Assembly (NCBI GenBank): GCA_030765065.1
Contig: CM060979.1
Location: forward strand, 107,372,350-107,436,349
Reading direction: 5' to 3'
DNA from: Deroplatys truncata
Lineage: Eukaryota; Arthropoda; Insecta; Mantodea; Mantidae
DNA length: 64,000 nt
The notes under the pieces: generated by a model
What the model saw: only the letters and a program-made list of their open reading frames with translations
The model's database searches: none
What the model was told of the DNA's origin: nothing
Made by a program: the position numbers and the translations under genes
Shown: positions 24,268-34,402 of the stretch, in pieces
Numbering within the stretch: the stretch's first letter is position 1
How the letters are laid out: each line of letters opens with the position of its first letter

Positions 24268-25292
24268 TAAAAGGCACTTCAATTTGCTTTCGAGTGCAAT
24301 TATAACATTCCCTTCCAGTTCAATGGTCCTTAAATGCAAGTAAGGTAGGGCGCTTTTAACCAAATTGAAAGAAGATAAAATGCCTATTTGCTTCACAATG
24401 AAAAGTATGTGTTAATTAAACCACTAAATGGGTAAGATTAACAGTCATCAGCTCCTGGGATTAAGGTGGTTTATTTTACAGTTGAATAGTAAATTAGATC
24501 TGCAATAAACATGAAAACAATTCCCAGCATAAAACTATCAGCTTAAACTCTGCTTGTGAAGGCAGCCAGCTGTAACCATGGTAACATGAAAAGCAAACAC
24601 AGCTGAAAATACGTAATGGGGCTCTGCGTGTGTGTTAATGAGTGAGTGTAGGAGATGTAATTTATTCTGCGTTTGCTGCATAAAGCATACACCGGATAAG
24701 GATTACATTATTTGATCTTCATAATCGCATAAGCAAGACCAAAAGTGATAGAAATGAACCCTTAATTACTGAATATTTTTGAAAGCTAGTAGCCTATATG
24801 GGATGTTTAAAAGTTGGAAAGATACATTAACATTTAAAATTGGTTTGAACAGGAAATGGGGATACCTATCAACAAGTTATTTATTTTGAAGCTTAAGTAC
24901 TGGAAAATAAAATCATAAGGGTATTTATTACATATCGGCAGTGAATGCATGACCTGCCGATGGTAGTTTGCTTCATAAATACCCACCACATATAATTCAT
25001 TTTAGATGAATACGAACTGATACAAATATTTATCAAACCCCATGAGATAATACTTCGCAGTGAAAACTAAGTTTTAGCGGCTTATAATAGTAAACGGGCC
25101 TACTACTGCGTAGTGTTCTAAGACGAGATGGACAGGCGTCATTGGTACTGCTGACCTACATTGAGAATATGTCTAGGAAGAACGACTCGCATGTTTATAA
25201 GCAATAGATTACACACAGTTGCTATAGAAAAGTTTTAAGAGTACGCAGAGGGTAGGCTGTCGCAAAAACAGTATATGAAATGAAGACCACAT
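24268..25292. other. Intergenic DNA, no gene seen
   Basis: No recognisable protein, RNA or repeat feature. Confidence 0.35.
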
Positions 25293-27490
25293 GGGAAAAG
25301 GGAGGTAAGTCAGTAAATTGGCCAAAATTAGTTGACATCATATTCGTGTAGTGTGAGTGATATAGATTGTATAGACTAAAGTGGGGTTAGTCAATGAGAA
25401 ATTTAATCTTAAAGATTTCACCTGCAGAGAAAGGAGGCAAGTTACTTGTTTACAGTGGAAAAGAGAGGCAAGTCATTTTAAAAAAGCAAACACAGCTTTA
25501 CAAGTTAAGTGCTGCGTGGGAAATATTCTCTGCTGTTTTATTATTGGAAGTACTACATTATTGTGTTTATTGTGCAATATAGCTGTTGTATTATGAGTAG
25601 CAATATGTAAAGGCTGACTTTAATATTTGAATCCAAATGCTAGTTTGTATTGAAGAATGTGATAAAGAATTATGTGCTTCTTATCAAAGTTGCAAGAACA
25701 GGAAGAAATTTGGCCATATAAAGGATACTAACAGAAAACTCAAGAGCCCAAACACATGAAACTGAAGATCATTGTAACTGTAAGTAGAAGTGCTTCATCA
25801 TTATTAATAGCAAAATAAATTAATCAGCGACTTCAATACTTTGCAAAGCTGGGAGAAACAAGCTTTATATTTAGCTGCTCTAACTACATATCAAACAGAG
25901 AAGACACAAGAAAAGATGAAGATGCTCTCCTTCTTGAAAAAAGCTTTTAATACAAGGTAAGAGTTACAGATGAGACCAGTGAAGCTTTAAAGGAAATAAA
26001 CGTATGCCAAAAAGCTTTTAGGTCTCCACATGGAGAGACTTGAGACTTGAAAACATCCAGAGATCTCTAAAGAAAAACGCATCAATAGGCATTGACATGC
26101 GAGGCAAACACAACAATAGGCATAACAAATTGCCTCCAGAAAAACTGAACAGCTTGTTGCAGGTCACATATCATTTCAAGGCCACAAAAGCCATTATAGT
26201 AGAAACAAAACAGAAAAAGTATATTTGACGAGGAACTAAGAATTATTAAAATGCATAATATGTATAAAGAAAATTATTCTGAAAACATAGTGGCTAATGA
26301 AACCTACCATACCATTTTTAACACACAGTTTAACATTTCCTTTGGGTATTCCAAAAGTGACTCCTGTTGTACCTGTGATGTATGTGCTACAAATAAGAAT
26401 TCTCTTATGTCCCAAATCCATACTCCAAATGAAGAGGAGAAAGTAGAGCTAGAGAAGATCACAAAATTAGAAACTCAAAATAAACTGCATATTCTGAGAG
26501 CTGAAACATTTTATAACCAAAACAGAGAAGCAGGAAAAAGAAGTGGGAAGGATCATATGACAATCTATTTCTGTGGAGTTTCAAAAAAAGTTTCCCTGCC
26601 CTGACAGGGCAGCATGTAAACATTTTCTCTGGCTCAGGTGGACAAAATAGACATTACACCCTCTTCTGATATTTAAAGTATATTGTTCACGAAAGGAAAC
26701 GTCTGCACTCAGTTTCTGTCGCATTCCCAATAAGAGGGCATTAATGTCTGGAATGTGGTAAGGATATGGTATTGATAAAAACAAAACTATGATTGAAGTT
26801 TCTACAGACGGATCGGTGTGTTCCAAAGAGCTGGAGTCAAACCTGAACCCTTCAGAGCCATTGAAGTAGATGGTGAAATGGTCAGAGATTGGGGAGGTTT
26901 CGTTAATAAATGCCATTTCCAACTAGGCCAGTAAGGAAGTTGAAAGTCAAAACAGGCCATCCTCGCCTGATCATTCATCGGGAACACTATAATGCAACAT
27001 AGATTTCTACGTTGTTTGTAGGAAGCGATCAGACAGAAGTCTTGTACCACATCTCGACCGTCAAGAGTTCCTGCATTCTCCAAGAGCTTATAAAGGACTT
27101 CTACCCATATCGGAAGAAAAGTTCAAAGATCTTCAAGATTTGAAGATTTTTTGCTCAGAGAGGTTCAAATTTACTATACAAACTTATCACATGAAACTAG
27201 GCAGAGGAAAAGAAGATTGACTGTAATGTGATGCTCGTACCCACAAGTGCAAATTCACTTTTATTGACTTGCCTCCTTTTTCTGCAGTAAAAGTTGTCAT
27301 TTGTGGCGGTTTGATTGTATTATGTTTTCCATAACACTAGTTTCTTCATGCTTCAATGTAAAAAAGAAGATTGTATGTTTATTTTATAATATAAATGACA
27401 CATTTATCTATGAACAAAAGTTATTAGGCTTCAAACTTTATATTTGATATTGTGTAAAATGTGAAAAACGTGACTTACCTCCCTTTTCCC
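25293..27490 (+). mobile_element. DNA transposon with repeated 20-bp end motifs
   Basis: The left end GGGAAAAGGGAGGTAAGTCA (25293-25312) is matched perfectly by its reverse complement at 27471-27490. Variants recur inside: GAGAAAGGAGGCAAGTTA (25427-25444) and GGAAAAGAGAGGCAAGTCA (25457-25475) in the same orientation on the left, and the inverted TGACTTGCCTCCTTTTTC (27265-27282) on the right. The left and right inner copies also share an adjacent CTGCAG. These look like transposase binding sites arranged inward from both ends. The 2198-bp interior carries a decayed protein gene on the plus strand. I saw no clear target duplication and no TTAA or TA at the ends. Confidence 0.7.
25700..27190 (+). 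pseudogene. Decayed protein of the transposon, unassigned arthropod multi-copy family
   Basis: Pieces in all three plus frames appear in a consistent order. First is VCQKAFRSPHGE (about 26006), then KHNNRHNKLPPEKLNSLL and SHYSRNKTEKVYL (26100-26230). An open stretch follows with NTQFNISFGYSKSDSCCTCD (26251-26604), containing a CxxC-type cluster and then a charged segment ending in FYNQNREAG. Next come FSGSGGQNRHYTLF (about 26620) and FPIRGH followed by CLECGKDM (about 26725). The same motif order, with an SDxCxGQN-like and an FPIRGHSFL-like segment, is familiar to me from uncharacterised multi-copy arthropod proteins. The GQN and C/D-rich motifs could be part of a nuclease core, but that is inference. 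At least five frame breaks or stops make this copy non-functional. Confidence 0.6.
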
Positions 27491-27787
27491 TTGGGGTTTT
27501 CAAATATAATCAACAACATTGTCGTAATTCTGTCTTGTCATAGTATTGCATTGGTAGCATTATCAGATTATTACAGATGTGTGCCTTTCCTTTCTTATAT
27601 TGAACATACGTTTAGATTTAAATTACCGCACTATCAAAACTTGTGTGTGTGTGAACTATAATTTGTTCACTTTTACACTGATTAAAATAATTAAAGCAAA
27701 TTTAACTTTCACAGGTGCGTACTGTTTTTATATTTAGCAATCACCAGACGGCGGTTTCGCGGGATTATCCATGCTTTCAACAGTTTT
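27491..27787. other. Intergenic DNA, no gene seen
   Basis: AT-rich. No recognisable feature. Confidence 0.35.
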
Positions 27788-28080
27788 TGGTACAACGCAG
27801 TATTGTGGGCCGAACTTCTTGCGTGGCTGGCGGTGTGTTCTTCGACGCCGGCCGGTTGGTTAATTGGTTGGAGAAATAGAGGGAGACGTTCTCGCCCGAT
27901 TAAATTCTAGCAGTGCTATCGAGACACAAGGAGTATTTATGGATAATTCCCCCACCTCTCGCGAAAATTTTCGAAGCTCCTGCAGGTATACATATATAAG
28001 CGGGCGTGTTTACGAAAGTGAGTTAGAGGGGTTGTCACGTATGGCGTGTATTGCGAGTGACAAAAACTGAACTAAGTCGT
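27788..28080 (+). repeat. LTR-like repeat of a second family, copy C
   Basis: Shares with copies D (29009) and E (62835) an ordered set of blocks. These are an ACGCAGTA-like start, GCGCTATCGAGA-like (here GTGCTATCGAGACACAAG), a CCCACCTCTCG block, and a TATA region, here ACATATATAAGCGGGCGTG at about 27990. The copy is shorter and diverged, and its right boundary is uncertain. Confidence 0.5.
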
Positions 28081-28104
28081 TCTGATTAACGGAGGTTTTA
28101 GTTT

Positions 28105-28295
28105 CCTAGGATGGTAAGCTTGAATTGGGGGATAGGAGGTTGAAAATGTGTTGCGGATGTTACGATATGAAATAGCATGTGGTATTTGAAGTTGAGATGA
28201 CTGTTCAGCATGGAATTGGGAATCAGTTTTGCGTGATTGCGAATTACAAATTGTTCGAGAAAGTGTAGTTTTTCTACATAAAGAGCAGTATTCTA
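28105..28295 (-). repeat. Inverted end segment of Penelope-like remnant (left)
   Basis: The reverse complement of this segment aligns in order with 30855-31000. Anchors are GTTTTTCTACAT (28268-28279) against ATGTAGAAAAAC (30869-30880), AATAGCATG (28171-28179) against CATGCTATT (30965-30973), and CTCAACTT blocks. Penelope-like elements often carry such LTR-like segments in direct or inverted order. Confidence 0.45.
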
Positions 28296-29008
28296 ATGCA
28301 TGTTTATTTCTTTAGCTGAAAATTTATGCAAATATATGCATCGTGAAATTAATTTGTTTTCTTCTTGATGGGTGCATTTTAGATGTTATTTATATCTGAT
28401 GTTGAACTTTCTTCCTATCTGACTTGGTTAGAAGTTAGATCAGTCTTGGCATTTGAGTTTGCTGGATGTATTTGTCTGTGCTTGTTGGCGAGTTTTTGAG
28501 TGCGTTGTTTATTATGTATGCTATTTCAAATTCGAGGAGTTTCTTGAATGTGGTGGCAGCTTTGTAGATATTTTAACTGTCTTAGCTGAATGGAATGAAC
28601 CTATTTTCTTCCTGTGTATGTTGGGTTGATGGTTTACTTATGTAGTTTCTACGCGGCTTTGTTCAGTATCAGCTTTATTATTTCTAGGTCGCACCTATTT
28701 TCCTGAGCCGGATATTTGATGATGTTGGTTTCATCGTTGTGGTCTCCCTTGTCAATAGAACCTCGTTTACTGAATGCAAAGAGGCATATTTAACCTGTAG
28801 GTGGGGTGAGGGGGTTTACGTGATATATTTAAGGGTTTTTGTAATTGTGTTCTTTCTATATATTTTTAATTTGCTTATGGTTAGATGCCGGTAGTTTAGC
28901 GATTTGTTTTGCTAGTTTTAAAAGTGAATTTTATTCTGGGGTGAATTTTGTTGATACAACTGGGTAAAGAACTTATTGCGTCCTACCGTTGTGTAAGAAT
29001 AAGAATAT
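28296..29008 (-). pseudogene. Penelope-like retroelement remnant, C-terminal part
   Basis: On the minus strand, pieces appear in the order seen after the reverse transcriptase core of Penelope-like elements. INKIHPRIKFTFKTSKTN (about 28910-28970) is followed by an IYRKNTIT-like piece and then NIIKYPAQENRCDLEIIKLI (about 28660-28730). The last piece is QIGRKFNIRYK (about 28385-28420), resembling the start of a GIY-YIG endonuclease domain. Stops and frame changes separate the pieces. The coding strand is strongly rich in A and C, which makes the plus strand GT-rich over 28.1-30.8 kb. Another retroelement lineage with a similar C-terminal layout is possible. Confidence 0.5.
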
Positions 29009-29572
29009 TGTAACGCAGTAGCTATGGATTAAGATTATTGGGACGTCGGTGCCGGGCAGTCGGAAATAAACAAAGATAAGTAGCGCTCGCCAGCGTAAAC
29101 ACTGGAAGCGCTATCGACAGACAACCAGAATATTCTGGAAGTTTATCCTCCTCCCTCAGTCTCCAGAACGTGTTGTTGGAGAGTTAGGAATTTTCTGTGG
29201 AAGATTCCATTGCCTATATAAACAGCGTTCTTGCAATTGAGCTAGTCAGTCAGTCAGTGAGCTAACGAACAGGCGAGTGCGTTTCACTGCGACCAAAAGT
29301 TTCCGAGTAAGTTTGTGATGACTGCTGTGACATGCATCGAGTGCTACTGCGGAGCGAGAGATTGTAGAAGCCTTGTGTTCGACTGCCCAGCGAGTGAACC
29401 GTCCGGAAAGAAATGCTACGTTACGAAGGAAGTGAAGTAACAAGGAATTGAACTAGTTCACATTAGTGAAGTGGCAGTGTGAACTAAGAGAAGTCTCGAT
29501 GAAAGTTGAACTAGGTAAGTGAAGGGACACTGAGAACTTAGAGGAACAGTTGAATAACTGGACAAAGCCACA
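29009..29572 (+). mobile_element. Solo LTR, second LTR-like family, copy D
   Basis: A 564-bp unit starts TGTAACGCAGTAGC and ends AAAGCCACA. It is flanked on both sides by ATAT (29005-29008 and 29573-29576), consistent with a 4-bp target duplication and the usual TG...CA ends. It contains GCGCTATCGACAGAC, a TATA box in CCTATATAAACAGCG (about 29214) and downstream GTCAGTCAGTCAGTGAG. It splits the Penelope-like remnant, so it is younger than that element. No internal region or second LTR lies nearby, which fits LTR-LTR recombination. Confidence 0.65.
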
Positions 29573-29576
29573 ATAT

Positions 29577-30850
29577 GTTATCTCTATCAGTATACGTTTC
29601 TGTGTTTGCAATTGTTATTGCTATTCTGTAGGATACGAGTAACTTCGATGTTGTGTTTCAATATTTCTGCTAGTATGCTTGACGTTGGGAATAATGTTGT
29701 GTGTTATTGTTGATACATACGTGTTTCTGATATATTACTTAAGCATTGTTCTAGCATTTCTAAAGTTTCTTTTACTGTACAGTGGTATGCAGATTTGTGA
29801 TGTCGTGTGAGTCAAGGCTGTTGCTGTGATAGCACATTTGTCTTCGATAATGCAATCTATGTTCCTTATTGTGGCATAGTTGTTAAGTTTTATGTTTGAT
29901 CTTATTGTTGTTCGGCGTATGTCCTGTTGCATTCGCACTGTTTATTACTGGCATTATAGGGGAGATCTGTTTATGTGATTTGGGCAAGGCGTTCACTATC
30001 TTTATTTGAGATATGCTTTGATTTCATGGGTATTGTGTGACTGCAATTTTTATAACTTTCTTTATTGCATTTTGGTTTTCTCCTAAGGGATACTTTTTCA
30101 ATTAAGTAATATTTTTTCCTCAAAGAATATGCTGACTTTACCGTGAAGCTCTTGAGTTTCCATTGTTACCCTGTCTGTGTTTACAACTTTAATTTGTTAC
30201 TTTTTTCAAATTTCTTAGAATTTGCAAGATGTTGTTCATGCTTCTCTTGAAATCTTTTCATAAGTATTCTTGGTGTTCAATACTTGTGTTTTGTATTGCT
30301 GTTTCCATGTTTAAACAATTTATAGTTGTGCTGTGTGTATTTTTGGGTGCGTGTGTTGTGATGAATGTTGTGTTTGACTTCTTTTTCCAGCTAATGCATC
30401 CGTTGCGCTGAATGTTATTGTTATTAAGAACGCTCGGGTGGAATCTATGTTCAGTCTGGTATGTTATTTTTGTTTCTCAGTGTCATTATTTTGTGATTGT
30501 GGCGGTTTTTTAATGCTTTTGCTTCACCGTGTTGTGTTTCTTTGGTGTGTGCAAAAACTTTGTGGTGTAGCGCGTGTGCTAGATGCAAATGTAGCCTGCA
30601 TGCTCTGATGGTACGTGGGCCTTTTTACGTTGTATTAGTCTTTTATACTGTTCTTTATGCATAGTTTTTTTCGACTGTAGCTTTTGTTTTCCATGTTGAC
30701 TGTGATGTGTTTCGTATGTTAATTTGTGCATACCTGCGTGTTAATTTCTGTTGGAGGCATAAAGGATATGTTAACGGATGCCTTAATAATTTTGGCCGTC
30801 ATCGACAAATATTGATGGATTAGCGGATGAGCTTCGTCGTTGACACAGCC
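29577..30850 (-). pseudogene. Penelope-like retroelement remnant, N-terminal part (weak)
   Basis: This continues the GT-rich composition of 28.3-29.0 kb on the far side of the solo LTR. On the minus strand, 29735-29938 reads RTTIRSNIKLNNYATIRNID and KCAITATA, which resembles the segment just before the reverse transcriptase in Penelope-like proteins (an ITKADKGNT-type region, here degraded). The catalytic reverse transcriptase motifs are not recognisable, so the core is deleted or too decayed. The rest to 30850 is lysine- and asparagine-rich on the minus strand but has no clear motif. Confidence 0.35.
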
Positions 30851-30854
30851 ACGG

Positions 30855-31000
30855 AAATACTGCATATCATGTAGAAAAACCGGGACAAAACACACTCTAA
30901 CTATTCACGAACATAAAAGCTTTTCCTGATTTCATATTCAATAACTTCTCAACTTAATATCCTGCATGCTATTCAATACCACAATACCCATCCTATATCC
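30855..31000 (+). repeat. Inverted end segment of Penelope-like remnant (right)
   Basis: Partner of the segment at 28105-28295 in inverted orientation, with matching blocks ATGTAGAAAAAC, TTCTCAACTTAATA and GCATGCTATTCAATACC. Divergence and small indels are substantial. Confidence 0.45.
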
Positions 31001-31649
31001 CCATCGCGACCTCATTGCTCTATAATGAATCTAAGACTTCAGTCAACCAGTAATCGTTGAGGATGCATGAATAACCTCCCGGTGTTCATTACAGGTAAAA
31101 AAAACATGACCAAGTGGAAGTTTTATTTTAATTAGGGAAAAATATTGGCTACAATCAAACTCCTTAACTTGATCCACAAGACTTACTATCCAAATCCGGG
31201 TTCTTCTGTTTGTCGGCTAATGAATCCACGGTAGCTTTTACACATGCAATAATTTGGTATTGGTTCGATGTTTTTGTTCGTGTCTGATACAGCTGGCTCG
31301 GCTAATATTTCTTATGGGTGCATTTGGTATGAAATCGTGTACTTCATTAACATCCTCTCGAACGTTTACCTAGTTTAAATCTTCATTTGAGCTGGGAAAA
31401 CATTGATTTGTTGGATACAGATAACAGAAGTCCGTAACACATTGGATTTATTTAAACCTAACCAATCGCGAATACTTTTACTTTGTTTTGCTTACTTCTG
31501 TTTAGGACGCGTGTTCAGAGACCTGAATAATTTTTGTTTTTCTTGTATAAACTGTAGGATAAGGATAACCGTGGATTCAGATATTCATGTTTTTTCACAT
31601 CGCAGTATGGAATACATTTTTGTATAACCATTACAGTTTCCCAAATATA
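31001..31649. other. Intergenic DNA, no gene seen
   Basis: No recognisable coding, RNA or repeat features. Confidence 0.3.
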
Positions 31650-31860
31650 AAATGTTCATAACGGTCGAAGATGACTCCACTCCCTATTTAAAGAAAATTA
31701 AGATGCATATTTTATTAATAAATGTTAATATCTCAATTTATTAGTATTGTAATCAATATATCAAAACCATTTTTTAAGAAAAACATCTAATTTTTTCATA
31801 AGGAATCGTTGATTTCAGATTTATCTTTAAAAATCTTCGCCTTTTACACAGATATTCACC
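31650..31860 (+). repeat. Diverged AR repeat fragment
   Basis: Blocks such as AAGAAAATTAAGATGCATAT followed by TTAATAAATGTTAATATCT match the AR order in plus orientation at low identity, ending AAAATCTTCGCC. Confidence 0.35.
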
Positions 31861-32340
31861 CAAAGGCCTAATTCTGCATTTGTTTATATAAACCAGAGAC
31901 ATCTAAATATGTACTTTCAAATTCCGATATTATTTTTTATTAATTTTTTACAGTGCTGTTGTTCCCTTAAATAAGTGATGAATAAGGTACAACAAGACAA
32001 ACCATTCACAGGTAAACATAATCTATCTGAATACGCTTACTCGCCAGGAGGACCATGATGAGTGAGCTCCAGACATTTAATTTTATATTGGGACTAGAAG
32101 TATTATAATTTTATTGATTTTTTTAAATAAGTGGTACAAAATTAATTCTTGGTAGCATTTAATTTAATGTTTATTCCAGAATGTTTGGTTCTATGTATAG
32201 AGTGCGGCAGTGAGGTCTTACGATTTTTGTAACGCACTCGTTTCCAGCTGTTTTGAGTGACGAAACCCGCAGTGTTGCTAATGAGATCCCTACACCATGC
32301 AGTTTTTTTCTTAGTGTTGTGAAAGATAATAGGGATAATT

Positions 32341-33400
32341 GGACTGTGGCAGAACGTGTGTTCGCACTCTTTTGAGTTGAAATGGAACACTCGTGCACAG
32401 AGAAGATTTAGAAATGAATTTAATGTCGCACGGCATGAAAGAATCCCGTCTCCAAACACTATCCTAAGGTGGCTGAGTAAATTTAACAATTATAGTAATG
32501 TTTGTGGTAAATTTGTTGGTAGTGTGAAAACAGTCAGCACGCTTGAAAACTTTGCGAGAGTTAGAGAAGCTGTGCAGCAAAGACCAACTCGCTCTGCAAG
32601 GCCTCAGGCAATGGCTTTGAATCCATCGGACAGAGGTTTTCGCCGCACCCTATACCGTAATCTCAAATTTCACCAGTACAAATTTTAAATAGGACATCGA
32701 ATTAAACCAACTGATAAACTTCCTCGACTGCAATTTTGTAGACAGTTTACTAACATTTTGGAATTCTAATCCGGATATTCCGAACACACTGATTATGTCG
32801 GATGAGGTATATTTCCATCTCATGGATATGAGGTATGTAAATAAATGGAATTTTTGCTTCTGGAGTGTGAACAACCTTTACAAGTGTGGGAAAAACTGCT
32901 ACACAATCCAAAAGTAACGGTCTAGTGTGGCATCTCTATCTTTGGAATTACTGGCCTACTTTTTCAAAGCAGGTGATTTTACTGCGACCGTCAACTCAGA
33001 ACGGTACTAACAAATGCTCACAGTATTGGAAATTCCTGACAAAATTAATTTTGATGATGAACTATGGTTTCAACAAGAGGGCGCCATAGCGCACACTGCG
33101 CTTGATTCAATGAATTCTCTGCGAAATATGTTCCCAGGACGCATAATTTCACGATCAGGAGACATAGCCTGGCCGCCTAGACGTCCAGATCTGACTATGG
33201 TTGATTATTCTTATGGGACTATTTAAAAAGAAGGCTGTATTATTGTAACAAGTCTCGCACCATCATCAGCTGAAACAAATCATAAGGAAAGAAATTAATG
33301 CCATCGATCCTGTTTTATTGGGACAAGTCATGCAGAAATTTCAGAGCATATTGCAAGAATGCATTCGTTGCCGTGAGGAAACTTACAAAATGTAGTTTTG
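32341..33400 (+). pseudogene. Decayed Tc1/mariner-like transposase with DUF4817-type HTH
   Basis: The first 110 codons (32356-32688) keep an N-terminal helix-turn-helix: RRFRNEFNVARHERIPSPNT, then ILRWLSKF, then a second one around RPTRSARPQAMAL. Conserved pieces follow in broken frames: MSDEVYFHLMDM-like (about 32797, first catalytic Asp region), HNPKVTVWCGIS-like (about 32903), EELWFQQEGAIAHTALDSMN (about 33056, second catalytic region with Glu where Asp is usual), and WPPRRPDLTMVDY (about 33170, third catalytic region). The C-terminal part includes INAIDPVLLGQVMQKFQ. Several stops and frame changes separate the parts, so it is a near full-length dead copy. Terminal inverted repeats were not found. 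Confidence 0.8.
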
Positions 33401-33572
33401 AAAAAGCAATGAGATATTAAACTGCATTGTACCAGCTTACTTTCAGTATGTGATTTCTTTTAATTCGTTCTCAATGTATCACAATAGGTCTGTAAAATCG
33501 TCATATCCTACTGCCGGACCCTATATAATGCTAGTCACATTATGTTAGACATGGGAATTACTGTCTGCCTAG

Positions 33573-34131
33573 GATTGGATTGTCAAGTGGAGGGAATTCG
33601 GCGACGATCCAGGAATTAGGACATTGTACCGATGCCCTACTAGGAGGCGCCCCCGAAAGGGAGGGATGAGGTGAAGGGAACACCGGACAGCCTGAACCAG
33701 GAATGACGGCACAGCAACGACAGGGTCAGAACAGTTTCCAGATATAGACGCCCCGGCTGTAGGATAGGCAGACCGGGAACCCGGTCCCACACATTGTTAT
33801 ACCCCACCAACCAGCCGAAGTCTGAGGAATGAAGAAAATTCACAGAAACATCCTTTTCCCTGCCATGCTGCTCCGAAGCACCATCGCCGACGCTCGCAAC
33901 CCTGAAATAGACCAAACGGGTTGAAGGATGAATGAAATGATAAATGGGACGAAATTGAGGGACAGGAATTTCAGGGGATGAAAGAAACCATTCCAGCATT
34001 CGCCTGACGACCCGGGAAAACCTCCGAAAAAAACCCATGGGTCCGAATGGGCGGTCACCACTCGCCGGATTGAACCCAGGACCTCCCGATTGCGGGTCAC
34101 AGTCGTTACCGCCTGCCGCAACCCGTTCAAT
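33573..34131 (-). mobile_element. Long tRNA-headed SINE, 559 bp, with 11-bp target duplication
   Basis: Direct repeats TGTCTGCCTAG lie at 33562-33572 and 34132-34142. Reading the minus strand from 34131, the head has GGGTTGCGGCAGGCGGTAAC (A-box region) and GTCCTGGGTTCAATCCGGCG (B box). A long GC-rich body follows, containing GGTTTTTTTCGGAGGTTTTC. Similar GAGGTTTT-type body sequence follows the tRNA-like head at 35798, so the two may be related. Long minus-strand open frames here, up to 172 codons, are by-products of GC-rich sequence. Confidence 0.8.
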
Positions 34132-34303
34132 TGTCTGCCTAGAATACTTTGAAAGCAAACTGGACTTAGTTGCATAAGCGTAGAAAAAATACTTATCCCT
34201 TCATATTACAGTTAACTTTTGTTTGTAATATGAGCTCAAAGGTAAACAGATATATAACATCCGCACGTTTTGCAATTCTTCACTTTGGAAACCACCACAC
34301 TTA

Positions 34304-34358
34304 TACACGGCTTGAAGTTTGGTGTTTATCCGACTTGTCGTTTTTAGACTACCGATTA

Positions 34359-34402
<44 letters not shown>
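34304..34402 (+). repeat. AR fragment followed by (CT)n(TA)n
   Basis: GAAGTTTGGTGTTTATCCGA and the adjoining bases match an internal block of AR in plus orientation. It is followed at once by a CT run (34359-34381) and a TA run (34382-34402). Confidence 0.6.

Noticed and set aside
26581-27083. Two overlapping minus-strand frames of 93-113 codons
   Set aside because: They are antisense to the decayed transposon protein, whose conserved motifs are on the plus strand.
33640-34158. 172-codon minus-strand open frame
   Set aside because: It lies wholly in the GC-rich SINE body and head and crosses its target duplication. Its length follows from low stop-codon density, and no domain is visible.
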